Shown here: piece by piece, positions 1-11,984 of the stretch | Position numbering within the stretch: position 1 is the first letter of the stretch | Layout: every line of letters begins with the position of its first letter | Assembly: GCF_018991925.1 (NCBI RefSeq) | Contig: NW_024748870.1 | Location: 3,744,705 to 3,808,704, forward strand | Direction of reading: 5' to 3' | Source of the DNA: Homarus americanus | Lineage: Eukaryota > Arthropoda > Malacostraca > Decapoda > Nephropidae | Length of the DNA stretch: 64,000 nucleotides | Program-made: the position numbers and the translations under genes | Notes under the pieces: generated by a model | What the model saw: the letters and a program-made list of their open reading frames with translations, nothing else | The model's database searches: none | Told to the model about the DNA's origin: nothing

Positions 1-690
1 CATTATCCTGGAAAACATTAAATGACACCTAATTTTTGGTATACACTAAAAGTTGACAAAAAGTCGTTCGCGATGCGGCAGGGTAAGTATGCATGAAATG
101 GCATGAAATTTTGCACAGGTGTTTGTTACAGCCATACAAACGATGCCTGAAAAGTGCAGCCTGCAACTCAAGTAAAAGTGTTTTTCCCTGCCCCCTAGTA
201 TACATACACAATCCTCAAAAATTACAATAACCAACAATTACAAAATTTGTGACCAATTCCCAGGTTGCTGATCTGACTTTCTGCCTTATTTACACACAAT
301 TGCAGGGTTTCAATTGTTTCTCTTACTTTGACAACACAACATACATATATCATTTCTCAGTATTAATTTTTTATTTTATTTTTTATGGTCCTTTATTATT
401 ATTATTATTAATATGTATTTTTATTGAATATATATATTTATTTATTGTTGTATTATTCTTATTATAATTTCGCCCCCCTCCCCCCCCCAGGCACTGATGT
501 GGGTACATTTAAATTTTTTTGTTGGCAATATTTGGAGCTGCTTTCATACATGAGTACTCCAGTGATGTGACAAAGACAGAGAATTGGAAAAGAAAAACAT
601 AATGTACCCAATCTTCTGTGGCAGCATATAACAATGACAGGACTAAAATCTCTCAAATGTGGACTGGAAAATATCGATCTAAACACTCAC
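1..690. other. Non-coding flank, probably intron left of the SEA-like exon
   Basis: AT-rich sequence left of the 691-853 exon, i.e. downstream of it on the minus strand. The next exon of that gene was looked for here. Minus-strand acceptor-like words near 145-165 lead into frames that stop by about position 29-70 and show no SEA-domain continuation, so the next exon probably lies outside the window. A C-rich tract followed by AG at about 472-490 resembles a plus-strand acceptor, but no convincing frame follows it. Confidence 0.4.
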
Positions 691-853
691 GTCATAGCTA
701 CCACTTGAAGATTGGGGTTCCCTTGTACATCTTGCAGTAGCTCTGTGAATGCACTGCTTATCTGTGCTTTTGTGTTCCTGTATGCTGGTCCTTCTCTATT
801 TCTGTATGCCTGTGTCCATCGCTTTTCTAAAGTGAACATCACACGATAAACTC
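691..853 (-). CDS. Exon encoding the start of a SEA-like domain (partial gene)
   Basis: Seen: on the minus strand the sequence TTTTTTTCTACAG (acceptor) ends at 854 and GTGAGT (donor) starts at 690, bounding a 163-bp exon that is open throughout. It begins with two bases completing a codon and ends in phase 2. The product reads VYRVMFTLEKRWTQAYRN, then a segment with an AYRNTKAQISSAFTELLQDV core, ending NPNLQVVAMT. A first beta strand, an aromatic/Tyr-rich loop, a long amphipathic helix and then a Val-rich strand match the order of a SEA module, an extracellular domain found in perlecan, agrin, mucins and some membrane proteases. The exon upstream (2531-2744) ends in the complementary phase, joining through an Arg codon. 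Inference: part of a secreted or membrane proteoglycan-like protein, with perlecan/trol one option. The second half of the SEA fold would be in a later exon beyond the window. Confidence 0.5.
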
Positions 854-2071
<1,218 letters not shown>

Positions 2072-2073
2072 TA

Positions 2074-2530
2074 ATTATATGTACTGTACATTCAGTATGG
2101 TGTGAAAGTTCCAAACATACTGTACAGTACATAGCAAAGTGAACAGTAAATGCCTACTGTAGGCTTGTGTGTAAAGGGTGTATGTATTGTACAGTATACA
2201 GAGAGTGTACAATCCTTCATTCATGGAGGGAGAGGAGAGTGACAATACCAACACTTCCTACAGTAGATCCAACAGAATAAAGGGAGACCATCCTATATCA
2301 TCATATCATTTGGCCTGCCTGCATCACTTGCTCAAGGATATTACTGTATACCATACTGAACGTACTTAATAAATTAATACAATTTTATACAGAACTCATA
2401 ATATCATAGGTCAACACAAGAGATACCTCACTGAATAAAAAAATGGCCATCGGTTCTACCATTTAACTTAAGTTTCATACATAAGAGGAAATTACTTCAT
2501 AATAATATTAAACACACACACAATACTTAC
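2074..2530. other. Intron sequence with ACTGTAC-rich small hairpin
   Basis: Non-coding. At about 2090-2131 GTACTGTACATTCAGTATG is followed by CATACTGTACAGTAC, a short imperfect hairpin built from the ACTGTAC words that recur through the first 9 kb. Nothing else is recognised. Confidence 0.4.
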
Positions 2531-2744
2531 GTGGTTCCATGCCAGAGCCTTCGATAGCTGAACCTTCATCATCCTCATCATCAGATGTACTTCCAAAAGG
2601 ATTGGAGAAAAGTTGCCTACGTTGTCTGCCAGAGTGGGAATGAATGTTTGAGGAGTCCTGCAGGGGCTCAGCCACTGGGGCAACCTCCACCTCACGCCGG
2701 GCACGCACGACACCCTCATCGTCAAATATTAAGTCTTCGTCATT
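2531..2744 (-). CDS. Exon encoding acidic linker with Ser-Gly glycosaminoglycan-type site
   Basis: Seen: on the minus strand a pyrimidine-rich tract ending TTTGTTTCAG precedes 2744, and GTAAGT follows 2531, both close to consensus. The 214-bp exon is in phase 0 at its start and leaves one base (phase 1) at its end. It reads NDEDLIFDDEGVVRARREVE, a basic GRQRRQL motif matching a furin-type R-X-R-R site, then STSDDEDDEGSAIEGSGMEP. A Ser-Gly next to acidic residues is the usual context for heparan or chondroitin sulfate attachment. Joining to 691-853 restores the frame through an Arg codon and puts the linker directly before a SEA-like module, an order found in perlecan-type N-termini. No signal peptide exon was found to the right. 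The gene identity is inferred. Confidence 0.55.
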
Positions 2745-2878
2745 CTGAAACAAAAGCAACATAAATAAAAATACTGTACAACACATACAGGTGTATACCA
2801 AAAAATACTGTACTGTAAACAACACATAGAATGAATCAGAAAGATGGGGTGTGATTATTTGTTTAATCTTGACTTCAA

Positions 2879-3160
2879 TCAATCATTCAGCGTACCGTCC
2901 ACATATCTGACCTCAGGGTTGGCGACCACAGTCCTCCACTCTAAACATTTCTGAGTTGTTTTTACCAATCCCCTAAGGTTTTGCATCTCTCTGGGGACCC
3001 AATTTTTAATTTCACTCATCCATCCCAGTCTCTGCCTTCCCCTGGCCCTCCTACCCTCAACTTTGCCCATTAATATTTCTGTTATTGTTCCCTCATCCCC
3101 AATTATATGACCAAAGTATTGTGTTTCATCCCTTGGTGGTCTTTCCGAACATGTGGCCAT
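2879..3160 (-). pseudogene. 5'-truncated non-LTR retrotransposon fragment (RT C-terminal block)
   Basis: Seen: an open minus-strand frame of 93 residues containing YFGHIIGDEG, ILMGKVEGRRARGRQRLGWM and a following LEWRTVVANPE. The order 'Y-F/L-GH-I ... GK-I/V-EG-R-R-RGRQR ... W' is the conserved tail of many LINE reverse transcriptases after the RT domain. No palm motif (YADD-type) or endonuclease is present, so this is only the 3' coding end of a LINE. It lies just upstream of the 2531-2744 exon in the same orientation and is an insertion, not part of that gene. The frame runs to a TGA next to 2879. Confidence 0.75.
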
Positions 3161-3258
3161 GTCTGCATCTCAGTAATCACATTCATTCATAAAGTGATTC
3201 CAACATTGTCTGGGGCTTCAAATGTAGTCAAACAAAACAGCAATGATTATACTCTTAA

Positions 3259-3737
3259 CAGGGTTGTGCAAACTGCGGACCGAGGGTCACATGCGGCCCT
3301 TGAAGCCTGTCAATGCGGCACACTTCTGAAATTACCATGATCCCTCTCTGCGGCCCCCACACCCAAGGCTTAACACTCAATATATTGACCTGCATGATGA
3401 CCTCTACAACCTGTAAAGTGTGAAGCCTCATTAATGGTGTAAAGAAACCGAATACCCGGCAGTTATGAGAAATTATAAATGTAACAATTCTGTTATAATG
3501 CTATATCAATTTTGAAAAGTGTAAGATCAGTGTAATAAATGGTATCAAGATTCAGCGATCACACTGATAATACTGTCCAGTGATTCCGAGTTCCCATATT
3601 TTTTTTAGGAAATTTTTTTTAGGCTTTAGATTTATCATTAATTCTGAATTTTAAAAACAATATAGTGATTATATGGCCCATCATGCATCATATGGTTTTT
3701 ATTGTGGCCCTATATGCAAAAAGTTTGCAAGCCCCTG
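3259..3737. mobile_element. hAT-type non-autonomous element (decayed)
   Basis: Seen: the left end CAGGGTTGTGCAAACTGCGG and the right end, read on the minus strand, CAGGGGCTTGCAAACTTTTT share CAGGG and GCAAACT. The interior near both ends has the 'ATGCGGCCC / GTGGCCC' words common to hAT elements that begin CAGGGGT...GCGGCCC. Length 479 bp with no transposase. The flanking 8-mers only partly agree (around ACTCTTAA and CTATAAAG), so the target duplication has decayed or the boundary is off by a base. Confidence 0.6.
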
Positions 3738-4254
3738 CTATAAAGGATGTCCACAAGCTCCTGTGTTAGGTTAGGTACATGCACTCGATCTATTAACTCA
3801 GATTAAATTAAGTTTACCAATTTTTTTTTACTTTATGACACCAAATAATAATCGAGAAGTGATTCACAGCCCGATTTACGCTTGTACGACCATCATTTGA
3901 CTTCATTGCGGCTACATTTGGGTAATTAGTCGGACCCGAGGAAGGGCAATACTTTAGAGCCGTTGGCGGGTTTTAATTTAGATTCCCTAAAGTCTAATGT
4001 TCAGCCAGGAAACCGGATGTGGAGAGACAAGTACCTATTTGTTGCTTGAAACTGTTGTATCGCCTTGTCATCTATAATATATCTAGTGGCCATATTAATA
4101 AATTGAAAACCTCTACAGTACAGTACTTGTATGCCCTGATTTACTGTACTGGGAGAGAGAGAATGATGATAATTATAATCATTAATAATTTTTACTATTC
4201 ACTTTTAACTATTTTATATAATTCTTGTATTCCTTCAGTCCCATCCCAGTAAAT
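3738..4254. other. Non-coding stretch, no feature seen
   Basis: AT-rich sequence between two hAT-type elements. It contains a GTTAGGTTAGG doublet near 3765 and short AAT-rich runs. No open frame resembles a known protein. Confidence 0.4.
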
Positions 4255-4789
4255 AGCTAGCCTAGGGTTGCCATACGTCCGTATTTTCCCGGACATGTCC
4301 TCCATTTAGGTCTCGAAATCTTCATCCGGAAGGAATTTTTTAAATTCTTCAAAAGTCCGGAATTTCAGCTTCCATCATTTTCTCCACGGAAAAAAAAACA
4401 TGAAACTGTAATGGCGAGAGAAAGAGACTGTGAGAGAGGGGAGGTGGAAACAGTAGAGATCTTGTTCAGTTCTCGTCAGCTGATAAGTCACGTGTCCGCC
4501 TGTACGGTGTTGTCAACTTAGCTGCTAGCAGTTTGTGGGGGTAACCTCTATGACGGTGACCGGTGGTTGGCCAGTCTTTAACCTGCAGTGACAGTGTTTG
4601 ATCTTAGTCGCTTGGTGCCACAGCTAGTGCTTACGATTTGTTGTACTTTTCCAGAGCATAAAACGGTCCCGGCTGCATCAAGGTTACATAGCGCCAGTGT
4701 GTGCCAGGCGGGGGGGTGGGGGGCACATGATGTCTTCGGGAACGTCCTGTTTTTTTTTAATGTTCAGATATGTCAACCCTAAGCTAGCC
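4255..4789. mobile_element. hAT-type MITE with perfect 8-bp target duplication
   Basis: Seen: AGCTAGCC occurs at 4255-4262 and again at 4782-4789, directly flanking an element that starts TAGGGTTGCCATACGTCCG and ends, on the opposite strand, TAGGGTTGACATATCTGAAC. The element itself is 4263-4781 (519 bp). Eight-base duplications with short terminal inverted repeats are diagnostic of hAT elements, and the 'GTTGCCA...CCGGACATGTCC' start resembles hAT families with a GTCC/GGAC-rich terminus. No transposase is encoded. It is non-autonomous and probably fairly young, given the intact duplication. Confidence 0.75.
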
Positions 4790-5669
4790 CATATGCCTAT
4801 GATTATTTAATTGGTTTTACACTGATACTGGCAGCAAAATAATAAGAATATAAACAATAATAAACAGAGGAAGAAGAGAATTGTTAATAATATTTTTTTT
4901 AATAATAAGAAGAGGAACATCTTAAAAATAATGATTACATGAGAAGTTAAAGTGGCTAACTGAGAGATAATGTGCTAAGGGGTGAGAAAATCAAGAAATA
5001 TGGCAGGAATATCTTCTAATACAATGATAATAAACTAGTCCTCCCTTACTACCGTTTTCTTCCTTTACCAGCCAATGGCATCACATAATTAGCTCCTGGG
5101 CGTGGGTTAACCTGGTTTAATTAGACTTTGGTGGGAGCAGTGAACAATATTTATTTACAACTACTGTACCTTACATTACATCATAGGGAAGCACAACTAC
5201 CGGGTGTAGCACGCAGTTGATCATGAAGATTGAAGTGTTGCCATAACAAAAAATAAATAAAGCTACTGCATGTGTGAATCTAAACACAGTAATGAAAGAA
5301 TAAAGTTAAATCAATTCAAATTATAGAAATATTATAATATGATGTTAGTATAAATCCCACCAAATTTCAAGGTTAATATTCGTTCTTTTCCAATAGATAT
5401 TTCGGCCAGGGTTGGGGGGGGGGCACCCCTTGGATGTCTAGTGCCTGTACCGACAGACAATAACTAACCCATGACACAACCCTAACACACTATTAGCTTA
5501 GCTAGGCGCTAAGCCAGCCCTCTCTTACCTCCTCAACTTCTTCAATTTCCGAACTATAACTTCCTTCCCCCACCTCTAATCTTCTTTCACCCTCCTTTCT
5601 CTACAAAAAAAAAAACCGATCCCACCCTGGGTCTCGTGCTCGCAATTTTACCTGGCAACACTTGGTAAA
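4790..5669. other. Non-coding stretch, no feature seen
   Basis: AT-rich with AATAAT runs near 4850-4920 and a G-run at about 5412-5421. No coding, RNA or transposon boundary could be supported. Confidence 0.4.
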
Positions 5670-6076
5670 GGAAGGCTGTATGTAAAGGTGATTGTGATTG
5701 GTGGATCTGGTTTCGGCTATATCAATGTCAGGATAATTATTAAACAAACCAAAGGTAGAATTTTTATAATAATAAACTATTCATTGTTATTTAAGGTCAT
5801 GAAAAGTTTCCAAATTTTCGTTATTTGTTTAAATAATGAAGAAAATTATATAAATGAATTGGCAACTCAACTACACCCAGGGCTGCCACAAGATTCTCAC
5901 ATCAAATTTTCTTTATTATTTAAACAAATATACGAACATTTGGAACTTCTCATGACCTTAAACAACAATGAATAGTTTATTATTATAAAAATGTTACCTT
6001 TGGTTTGTTTAATATTTATCCTGACAGTGATACAGCCAAAAACAGATCCACCAATCACCTTTACATACAGCCTTCC
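5670..6076. mobile_element. Foldback (long inverted repeat) element
   Basis: Seen: the left arm from 5670 (GGAAGGCTGTATGTAAAGGT) to about 5855 matches the reverse complement of about 5905-6076, estimated by eye at 85-90% identity. Shared internal words include TTAAACAAACCAAAGGTA and TTTATAATAATAAACTATTC. The loop is about 50 bp. The open frames here on both strands (RIFIIINYSLLFKVM versus NIFIIINYSLLFKVM) are the two arms read outward-in, not proteins. A transcript would form a long hairpin. Foldback-type transposon or inverted duplication; no target duplication was found. Confidence 0.7.
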
Positions 6077-6737
6077 CCTCACCCCTGATAGGGACATGGG
6101 ATAAAAACGAATTTTCACCAATTCCAAAAATACTTAATAATTCGAGAAATGGTTAAATCTGTGTCGTTTCTGGTTTGATTTGTTCATGTGTGTGGACAAT
6201 CATGAAACATTTGTCTAGTGGCCGTACTCAGAAGCCTGATGGGCCGCATGTGGCTCACTACAGTACTAAAGCCTTGAATTGATGTCAGGCGAGACTTTCT
6301 TGAAAAAATAAAATACGAGTTGTGACTGAGCCTTCAATTGCAAACCGTGTTTGTAAATTATTTGAATATCCCTCTCATAATGACTCCATTAAATTCAATG
6401 AAAATGCTCAAGGTCTCGCAGTTAATGTCTACGATATATTATTATTGACTACAGTCGAACTGAAACAAAAGTGAAAATCCAACAATTTAGTATTCTGGGA
6501 GGTGAAAGAAGTGATGGTATGATCATGAAGTTTTCGGGAGTGTTTCGTGGTGAGCCATCGTTGGCATCAAAGCCTCCGACTCTAGATATGATTTATGGTC
6601 TGACCATCACTTCAGTCGACAACCTATCCGCTATATTGTGCGGATGTAGACATGCTACAAGTATTATAAGCACGATAACTCTTACAAGACCACATCAGTC
6701 GACACAAAAAAGATAACTTTACAAACCCCTATTAACT
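6077..6737. other. Non-coding stretch with possible hAT debris
   Basis: Contains GGGCCGCATGTGGCTC near 6240, similar to the GCGGCCC words inside hAT termini, but no paired end. Nothing else is recognised. Confidence 0.35.
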
Positions 6738-7156
6738 GTACTGATCAGTGCCGGATTAAGACCCGTGGAGGCCCAAGGGCAGCCTCTTTGTGGAGCCCCC
6801 CCCCCTCTTTATAACTACCCAAGAGGGTGGGGTGGCGAGCGAAGTGAGCCTAAACATCTGGGAGTTCCGGGGGGGCGCTGTAAGCCCCCCGGGAAAATTT
6901 TGAAATTTGAACACTGGAGAATTTTGAAGCCATATGCAGTTATATTGAGGAAATTAGAACATTAAGAAATTTTTAATTAACTGTATATTTATTGATAGTG
7001 TACAAATTCCCATGAATTTTAAAGAATGAAAATAAAAATAATCCAAATGAATAAACAAATAAATAAAATATTGTAATATGTGGAAGCTCCTGGATTGTGG
7101 AGACCCCTGGGCAGCTGCCCACTTTGCCCACTCCTGAATCCGGCCCTGGTACTGAT
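6738..7156. mobile_element. hAT-type MITE with perfect 8-bp target duplication
   Basis: Seen: GTACTGAT at 6738-6745 and 7149-7156 flanks an element of 403 bp (6746-7148). Its ends are CAGTGCCGGATTAAG and, on the opposite strand, CAGGGCCGGATTCAG. The duplication fits the hAT preference nTnnnnAn. The interior is asymmetric: a C-run and G-run hairpin around 6797-6895, an AT-rich right half, and a GGCAGCTGCCCA palindrome near 7110. No transposase. Confidence 0.85.
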
Positions 7157-9032
7157 TGACATTTGTTGGATTATCTGAAGTGCCTCGGGACTGGGGTCTG
7201 CCCATATCGTCAACAACCCGCTTCGTCACAACTATTTTTAACTAGTTTCTTAACCACTGCTTTACCCCATTTCGTCACTCCGTTCATTCCCATCATTATT
7301 ACACGAAAATAACTGTTGCTTGGGAAATAAAATAATAAAAAACACTTAGACAATTTATTAAAGACGAAAATATAAAATAAAAACATTGTTAATACGCCTG
7401 TAATCATCTCACTGCTCGGTGGTTCATGGGCTCGTGGCAAATCACCTTCATTTGTTCAGTATTTTGTTTATTTGCCAATGTTGAATCGTTTTCTTTATTA
7501 AATAATTAATAATCATGTATAATAATAACACAATACTTCTCGAGTCATCTGTGTACAGTACATGTGTAATTTCTATTAGTGTAAAATAATAGCTTACAAT
7601 TTGTCACTAATACTGTACCAGCAACTGTTAGTGATGACGAAAAGGAACTGATATAGGTGACGAGTTGGGGTATTGGCGACGAAATGGGGTGTATCCTCAG
7701 AACTATAGAAAAGTAACAAAAAGATGTTGCAAGTTACAGTTCCTCACATTAGCTATTAACCTTGATATCCCTAGGGGAGATATTCTGCCAAATATAAACT
7801 TCTTCCCATACATTAGGGAAACACTCGTGAACAAAGAAGCAGACAGACGAGAGATAGCTGCTGAAGTGTTCGCATGGACGTTAATTACTGTAGTAAAGAA
7901 TCGTGAATATAAGTGAGTACACAAGAACACAAGAAGAGCTAGTTTAGTTAAAAAGCATAATGATGTAGTTAATATTGCCATAAGAACTACTCTTTTGTTG
8001 TAACTCATAGAAAAGACCTTTAATATTAAATTTTAATGAAAAATAAAATATGATGCTGTTGTACAGTTTGTGTTGTGTGCCCGATTCATCAAACTCTTAA
8101 ATTACTGTTACGTGTTATTCGAGGTGAGGAATCGGGAGTCATTCAAGTACTGTATGATCACATTCAGTACATATTCGTCCATTGGCTGTTCTCAGATTTA
8201 GTAAGAGAATATTTATTTATTTATTTATTTTTTTTTTTTTTGAGTAATTTACTCGAATCACCTTCATTTGAAACTTGTTTGGGGAATACTGGCCACTTCG
8301 CCTATTTCGACTTCTTGTGTAAGTTCGCAGTTTTTGCAAAAAAAAATATATATTTTCATTATTAACAAATTGCTAATTTGCACCAAAATGGAGGTCAAAT
8401 TTGAGTAAAACACCCCAAAACGCCCCAAAAAACAACCTATTATCATACCAAAGGAACCAACCTAACCTCACGGAGGAGGAGGAAAGGAGACAGCTGACTC
8501 AAGTGACGAGTTTGACCTCGGGTAAACAAGGCGGGAACCTGCGGACAGCCAATGGAAGAATATTAACCTTCCATTCAACCAATAATGAAACCATGAATAT
8601 AAGTGGAATAGTGTATATAGAGGAAAATACTTCTGAAATGCACAATTTGAGATACCAAGGTTCGTTTGTAGTGGTTAAGATATATATATTGTTGAGGTGT
8701 TGAAATAAACAATCTTCGTGTGGTACTTGTGAACCCTACAAAACAAGAATGACATACGTGGGTCACCACCTTAAACACCTTCACAACGGACATGTCTACC
8801 TCAGTCAAAACAGACAACCTCCTTGAGGTGGAGCGAATGATTAATGTGGCACCAGAGTGGCCGCAGCGGCTCACCACTAGACCATAAAGGCCACTAACTG
8901 AGTAAAAGTTAGATGGAGTAAGTTGCCGTGAGTGAGGCGGCGGCCGAGGGGCTTAAGAGGGCTTACCAAGGCGGGGGCCAGATGAGGCTCTCACTCCTCC
9001 CTGCTTCCTCACCACTAACTTATGGCCGGGAC
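7157..9032. other. Non-coding stretch; weak exon-like frame at 7740-7913
   Basis: Mostly AT-rich. About 7740-7913 (plus) is open with a plausible amino-acid mix (FFPYIRETLVNKEADRREIA) but matches no family I recognise. A (TTTA)n/T-run lies at 8213-8241. From about 8460 the sequence is less AT-rich and includes AAGGCGGGAACC and GTGAGGCGGCGGCC words that could belong to a promoter or 5' region, but no start or splice structure could be fixed. Confidence 0.35.
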
Positions 9033-9170
9033 ATGGCGCGGGTGTTGATTGTGTCAAGGATCACCACCCATCACCACTCACATGACGCAGGTGTTGAGTG
9101 TCAAGGATCACTACTCACCACCACTCACTTGACGCGGATGTTGAGTGTGTCAAGGATCACCACCAACTGT
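9033..9170. repeat. Minisatellite, about 50-bp unit, 3 copies
   Basis: Three imperfect copies of a unit containing GTGTTGAGTGTGTCAAGGATC followed by CACCACTCAC and a TGACGC(A/G)GGTG word. No coding meaning. Confidence 0.75.
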
Positions 9171-9383
9171 GACATACAAAACTGTCACTACAAAACATCA
9201 GTTGGAATAGAAAGGGCGGAGATGTGAGGCAGGAATAGGGGGGGGGGAGAGTTCCTCGGCCTCAAATCCGTGGAATCATAGCGCCGGGGCCCTCAAATTG
9301 CTCCCATTTAAATGCATAAAGGGCGAGGAGGCTAAGATGGCGAGTTTAACAAGTTGTGCACGGAATTATGTGCCTCCTGTTCC

Positions 9384-9575
9384 ACATAAAACCTGGGGTC
9401 ACAAAACCCCACACTAGGGGTCATGACTCCCTACACCAGGGGTTATAACACCCCCACAACAAGGGTCCTGACACCCCCACAACAAGGGTCATGACACCCC
9501 CACAGCAGGGGACATGACACCCCCACACCAAGGGGTCACAAAACCCCACACTAGGGGTCATGACACTCGCCCAAC
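9384..9575. repeat. Minisatellite, about 28-30 bp unit, 6-7 copies
   Basis: Imperfect repeats of ACACCCCCACA.CAAGGGTCATG, with the outermost copies diverged (CAAAACCCCACACTAGGGGT appears at both ends). Confidence 0.8.
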
Positions 9576-9726
9576 TCTGTCTCAATACGTACTATAATGC
9601 TCGACTGCTTTGTGATGCGTGTGACACTAACGATCATCCAGCGTCCTTATAAGGAGGGATAAAGGCACAACTCTACTGAAAAACGCCATTTGGGCAGGAT
9701 AAAAAGTGTGTAAATAAACAAATAAA

Positions 9727-9935
9727 GTGGAGTTGAGGAGTGAGGTGGAGTTGAGGAGTGAGGTGGAGAAGAGGAGTGAGGTGGAGTTGAGGAGTGAGGT
9801 GAAGTAAAGGAGTGAGGTGGAGTAGAGGAGTGAGGTGGAGAAGAGGAGTGAGGTGGAGTTGAAGAGTGAGGTGGAGTTGAGGAGTGAGGTGGAGAAGAGG
9901 AGTGAGGTGGAGTGAGGTGGAGTGAGGCAGTGCCA
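9727..9935. repeat. 18-bp minisatellite, about 11 copies
   Basis: Unit GTGGAGTTGAGGAGTGAG with variants GAAGAGG and GTAGAGG. Because 18 is a multiple of three, both strands stay open and read hexapeptide repeats (STSLLN / TPPHSS); these are not genes. Confidence 0.93.
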
Positions 9936-10955
9936 GGAGAAAGGTGGCGGCGATGGAGAAATTCTAAGAACAAAATACTTGGTGAGAGCCAGAGAGAGTG
10001 TTTGTATAACGTCAGGAGTGGCTGAGAGAGAGAGAGGGAGGGAGGGAGGGAGGGGGGGGGGGAGAAGCCAAGGTCCAGTCATCTATAATGATCGATGCTC
10101 TCCTGAATGCATCCTTAGACGCTGGGATCACGGCCACCACGCACCTCAGGAGCCATATACACACGAGCAGGTATACGAGCATCTTCTGGCCAAGAGGTAA
10201 ACTAAGACAGGTGGAGATTTCAGGAATTCTAACACCCGCAGGCATCTTTTTGTTACAAACTAGTTAATAACCATTTGAAGTTAATTCAGGTGTGCCGAGT
10301 TTAAAAATCACTGGTAATACCAAATACTCTTGGTCAATTGAGACACAAAATGGCGTTTCAAAGACTGCTGCCCGGAAACTCGATATTATGAGTAGTTGAG
10401 GGATTAGCCCACCAGGGCATAGGTCACTGACCCACATTGGGGCCTGGGGGGCGAAAATGTAGTAGTAGTAGTAGTAACTTAGCCCTCGATGCTGCACACA
10501 GGAGGAACGAGAATAAGATAAGGGGATACGGGGAGAGAATTCAGAACGTTGATCAAGGCAGCTTCACTCCTCTAGTGTTCACAACCTCTGGTGGGATGGG
10601 ACCAAGTGCAAGATGCTTCTACGCCAGACTCACGGAGGTGATCTCCGAACACAAGCAGCAGCCCAGAAGTTATGTTACAGCCTGGATGTGATGTCGACTG
10701 TCCTTCTCTCTCCTTCGGTCGGCTTTGCTCTGCCTCAGGGGAACGAGAGCTTCGGCCCCAAAGCCGACAACAGCTGCAGATATTGACTATGAGGCTACAG
10801 TCACTGAATGCCGCATAGATCTGCGGCTCGACTTATTCAACACAGATAGGATAGCTACTTATGTATCAAGATATTTAATATTAAGGTAATAAAATGGAGG
10901 CGAAGCTGTGGCTATTGGGGGAGGCTGGAGGCCACAATTTAATGATGATAAAAAA

Positions 10956-10956
<1 letters not shown>
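9936..10956. other. Non-coding stretch with G-rich tract, short (GTA)n and a small inverted repeat
   Basis: A (GGGA)n/G-run tract at about 10033-10062 has four or more G-triplets and could form a quadruplex. A short (GTA)5 lies near 10460. GTCGGCTTTG at 10718-10727 pairs with CAAAGCCGAC at 10759-10768, giving a GC-rich stem-loop. No gene is supported. Confidence 0.45.
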
Positions 10957-11014
<58 letters not shown>

Positions 11015-11015
11015 C

Positions 11016-11065
<50 letters not shown>

Positions 11066-11131
11066 TTATAATAAATAACTTTTATGATCAGAATTTTTTG
11101 TTTTAAATAAAATAATAAGATAATAATGATG

Positions 11132-11187
<56 letters not shown>
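10957..11187. repeat. (TAA)n microsatellite in two blocks
   Basis: TAA trinucleotide runs at 10957-11066 (one TCA interruption) and about 11130-11187, separated by AT-rich unique sequence. The poly-Ile/poly-Leu frames on the minus strand are artefacts. Confidence 0.95.
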
Positions 11188-11190
<3 letters not shown>

Positions 11191-11984
11191 GAACCACAAA
11201 GAAATCCAAAAATGAAAAAAAAAGATCAAAGTGAGAAACAATATACTACAGTATATGTATGTTGTGTTGTCAATGGTAAGAGAAACAATTGAGGCCCTGC
11301 AATTGTGTGTAAATGAGGCAGAAAGTCAGATCATCAACCTGGGACTTGGTCACATATGGCAGCAGGGTCTACCATTAGACAACACACTATGCTTCCAATA
11401 TCTTCTCAGGCGGTAGTACCTCCCTGTTTGGTAGCTGCCTACTTCCTGCTAATTATGTGAATACAATAGAATCTGCGATGCTTATGTGTATTGTTTCTTT
11501 TCATCTCCTTTATAACTAGAGCAGAAAACATATATAAAACATAACTCAAAATACTGAAAATATCACAAACAAAACTAATACTCTCAACATTTCACTGACA
11601 AATTTGATCCACTCTGGACTAAACACTTGGTCACATTGCATTAACAAATAGAGCTCAAAACATCACTGCCATTATGAGTAAATAAATTCACTTAACATAT
11701 AACCAACATTCCTGATCACTGCCCTCCAGTTACCTACTCTTACACCACTGAGCAATAAAATCGCTATTTACAATTTCACTGTTGTACATTATGATACAAC
11801 GTTCACTGAATAACTGGATTTACTGGTCTCTCGTGTTCATGCATTTTCACTGCATTGACATGCCGGGGTGCGGAGTAATTTAGATTTTCGACATTTGCAT
11901 CACAGTCTCGCAACCAGTTCTGTACTGGCATGTCAGCATTTCCATGCAGCTGTCTGGAATGGCACTAAGCTTCGTCAGAATAGC
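11188..11984. other. Non-coding stretch, possibly eroded part of the neighbouring pseudogene
   Basis: AT-rich sequence. 11840-11984 may still belong to the pseudogene to its right, but the reading is too eroded to assign. Confidence 0.35.

Noticed and set aside
6230..6260. GGGCCGCATGTGGCTC resembling a hAT terminus
   Set aside because: No paired end or target duplication could be found.
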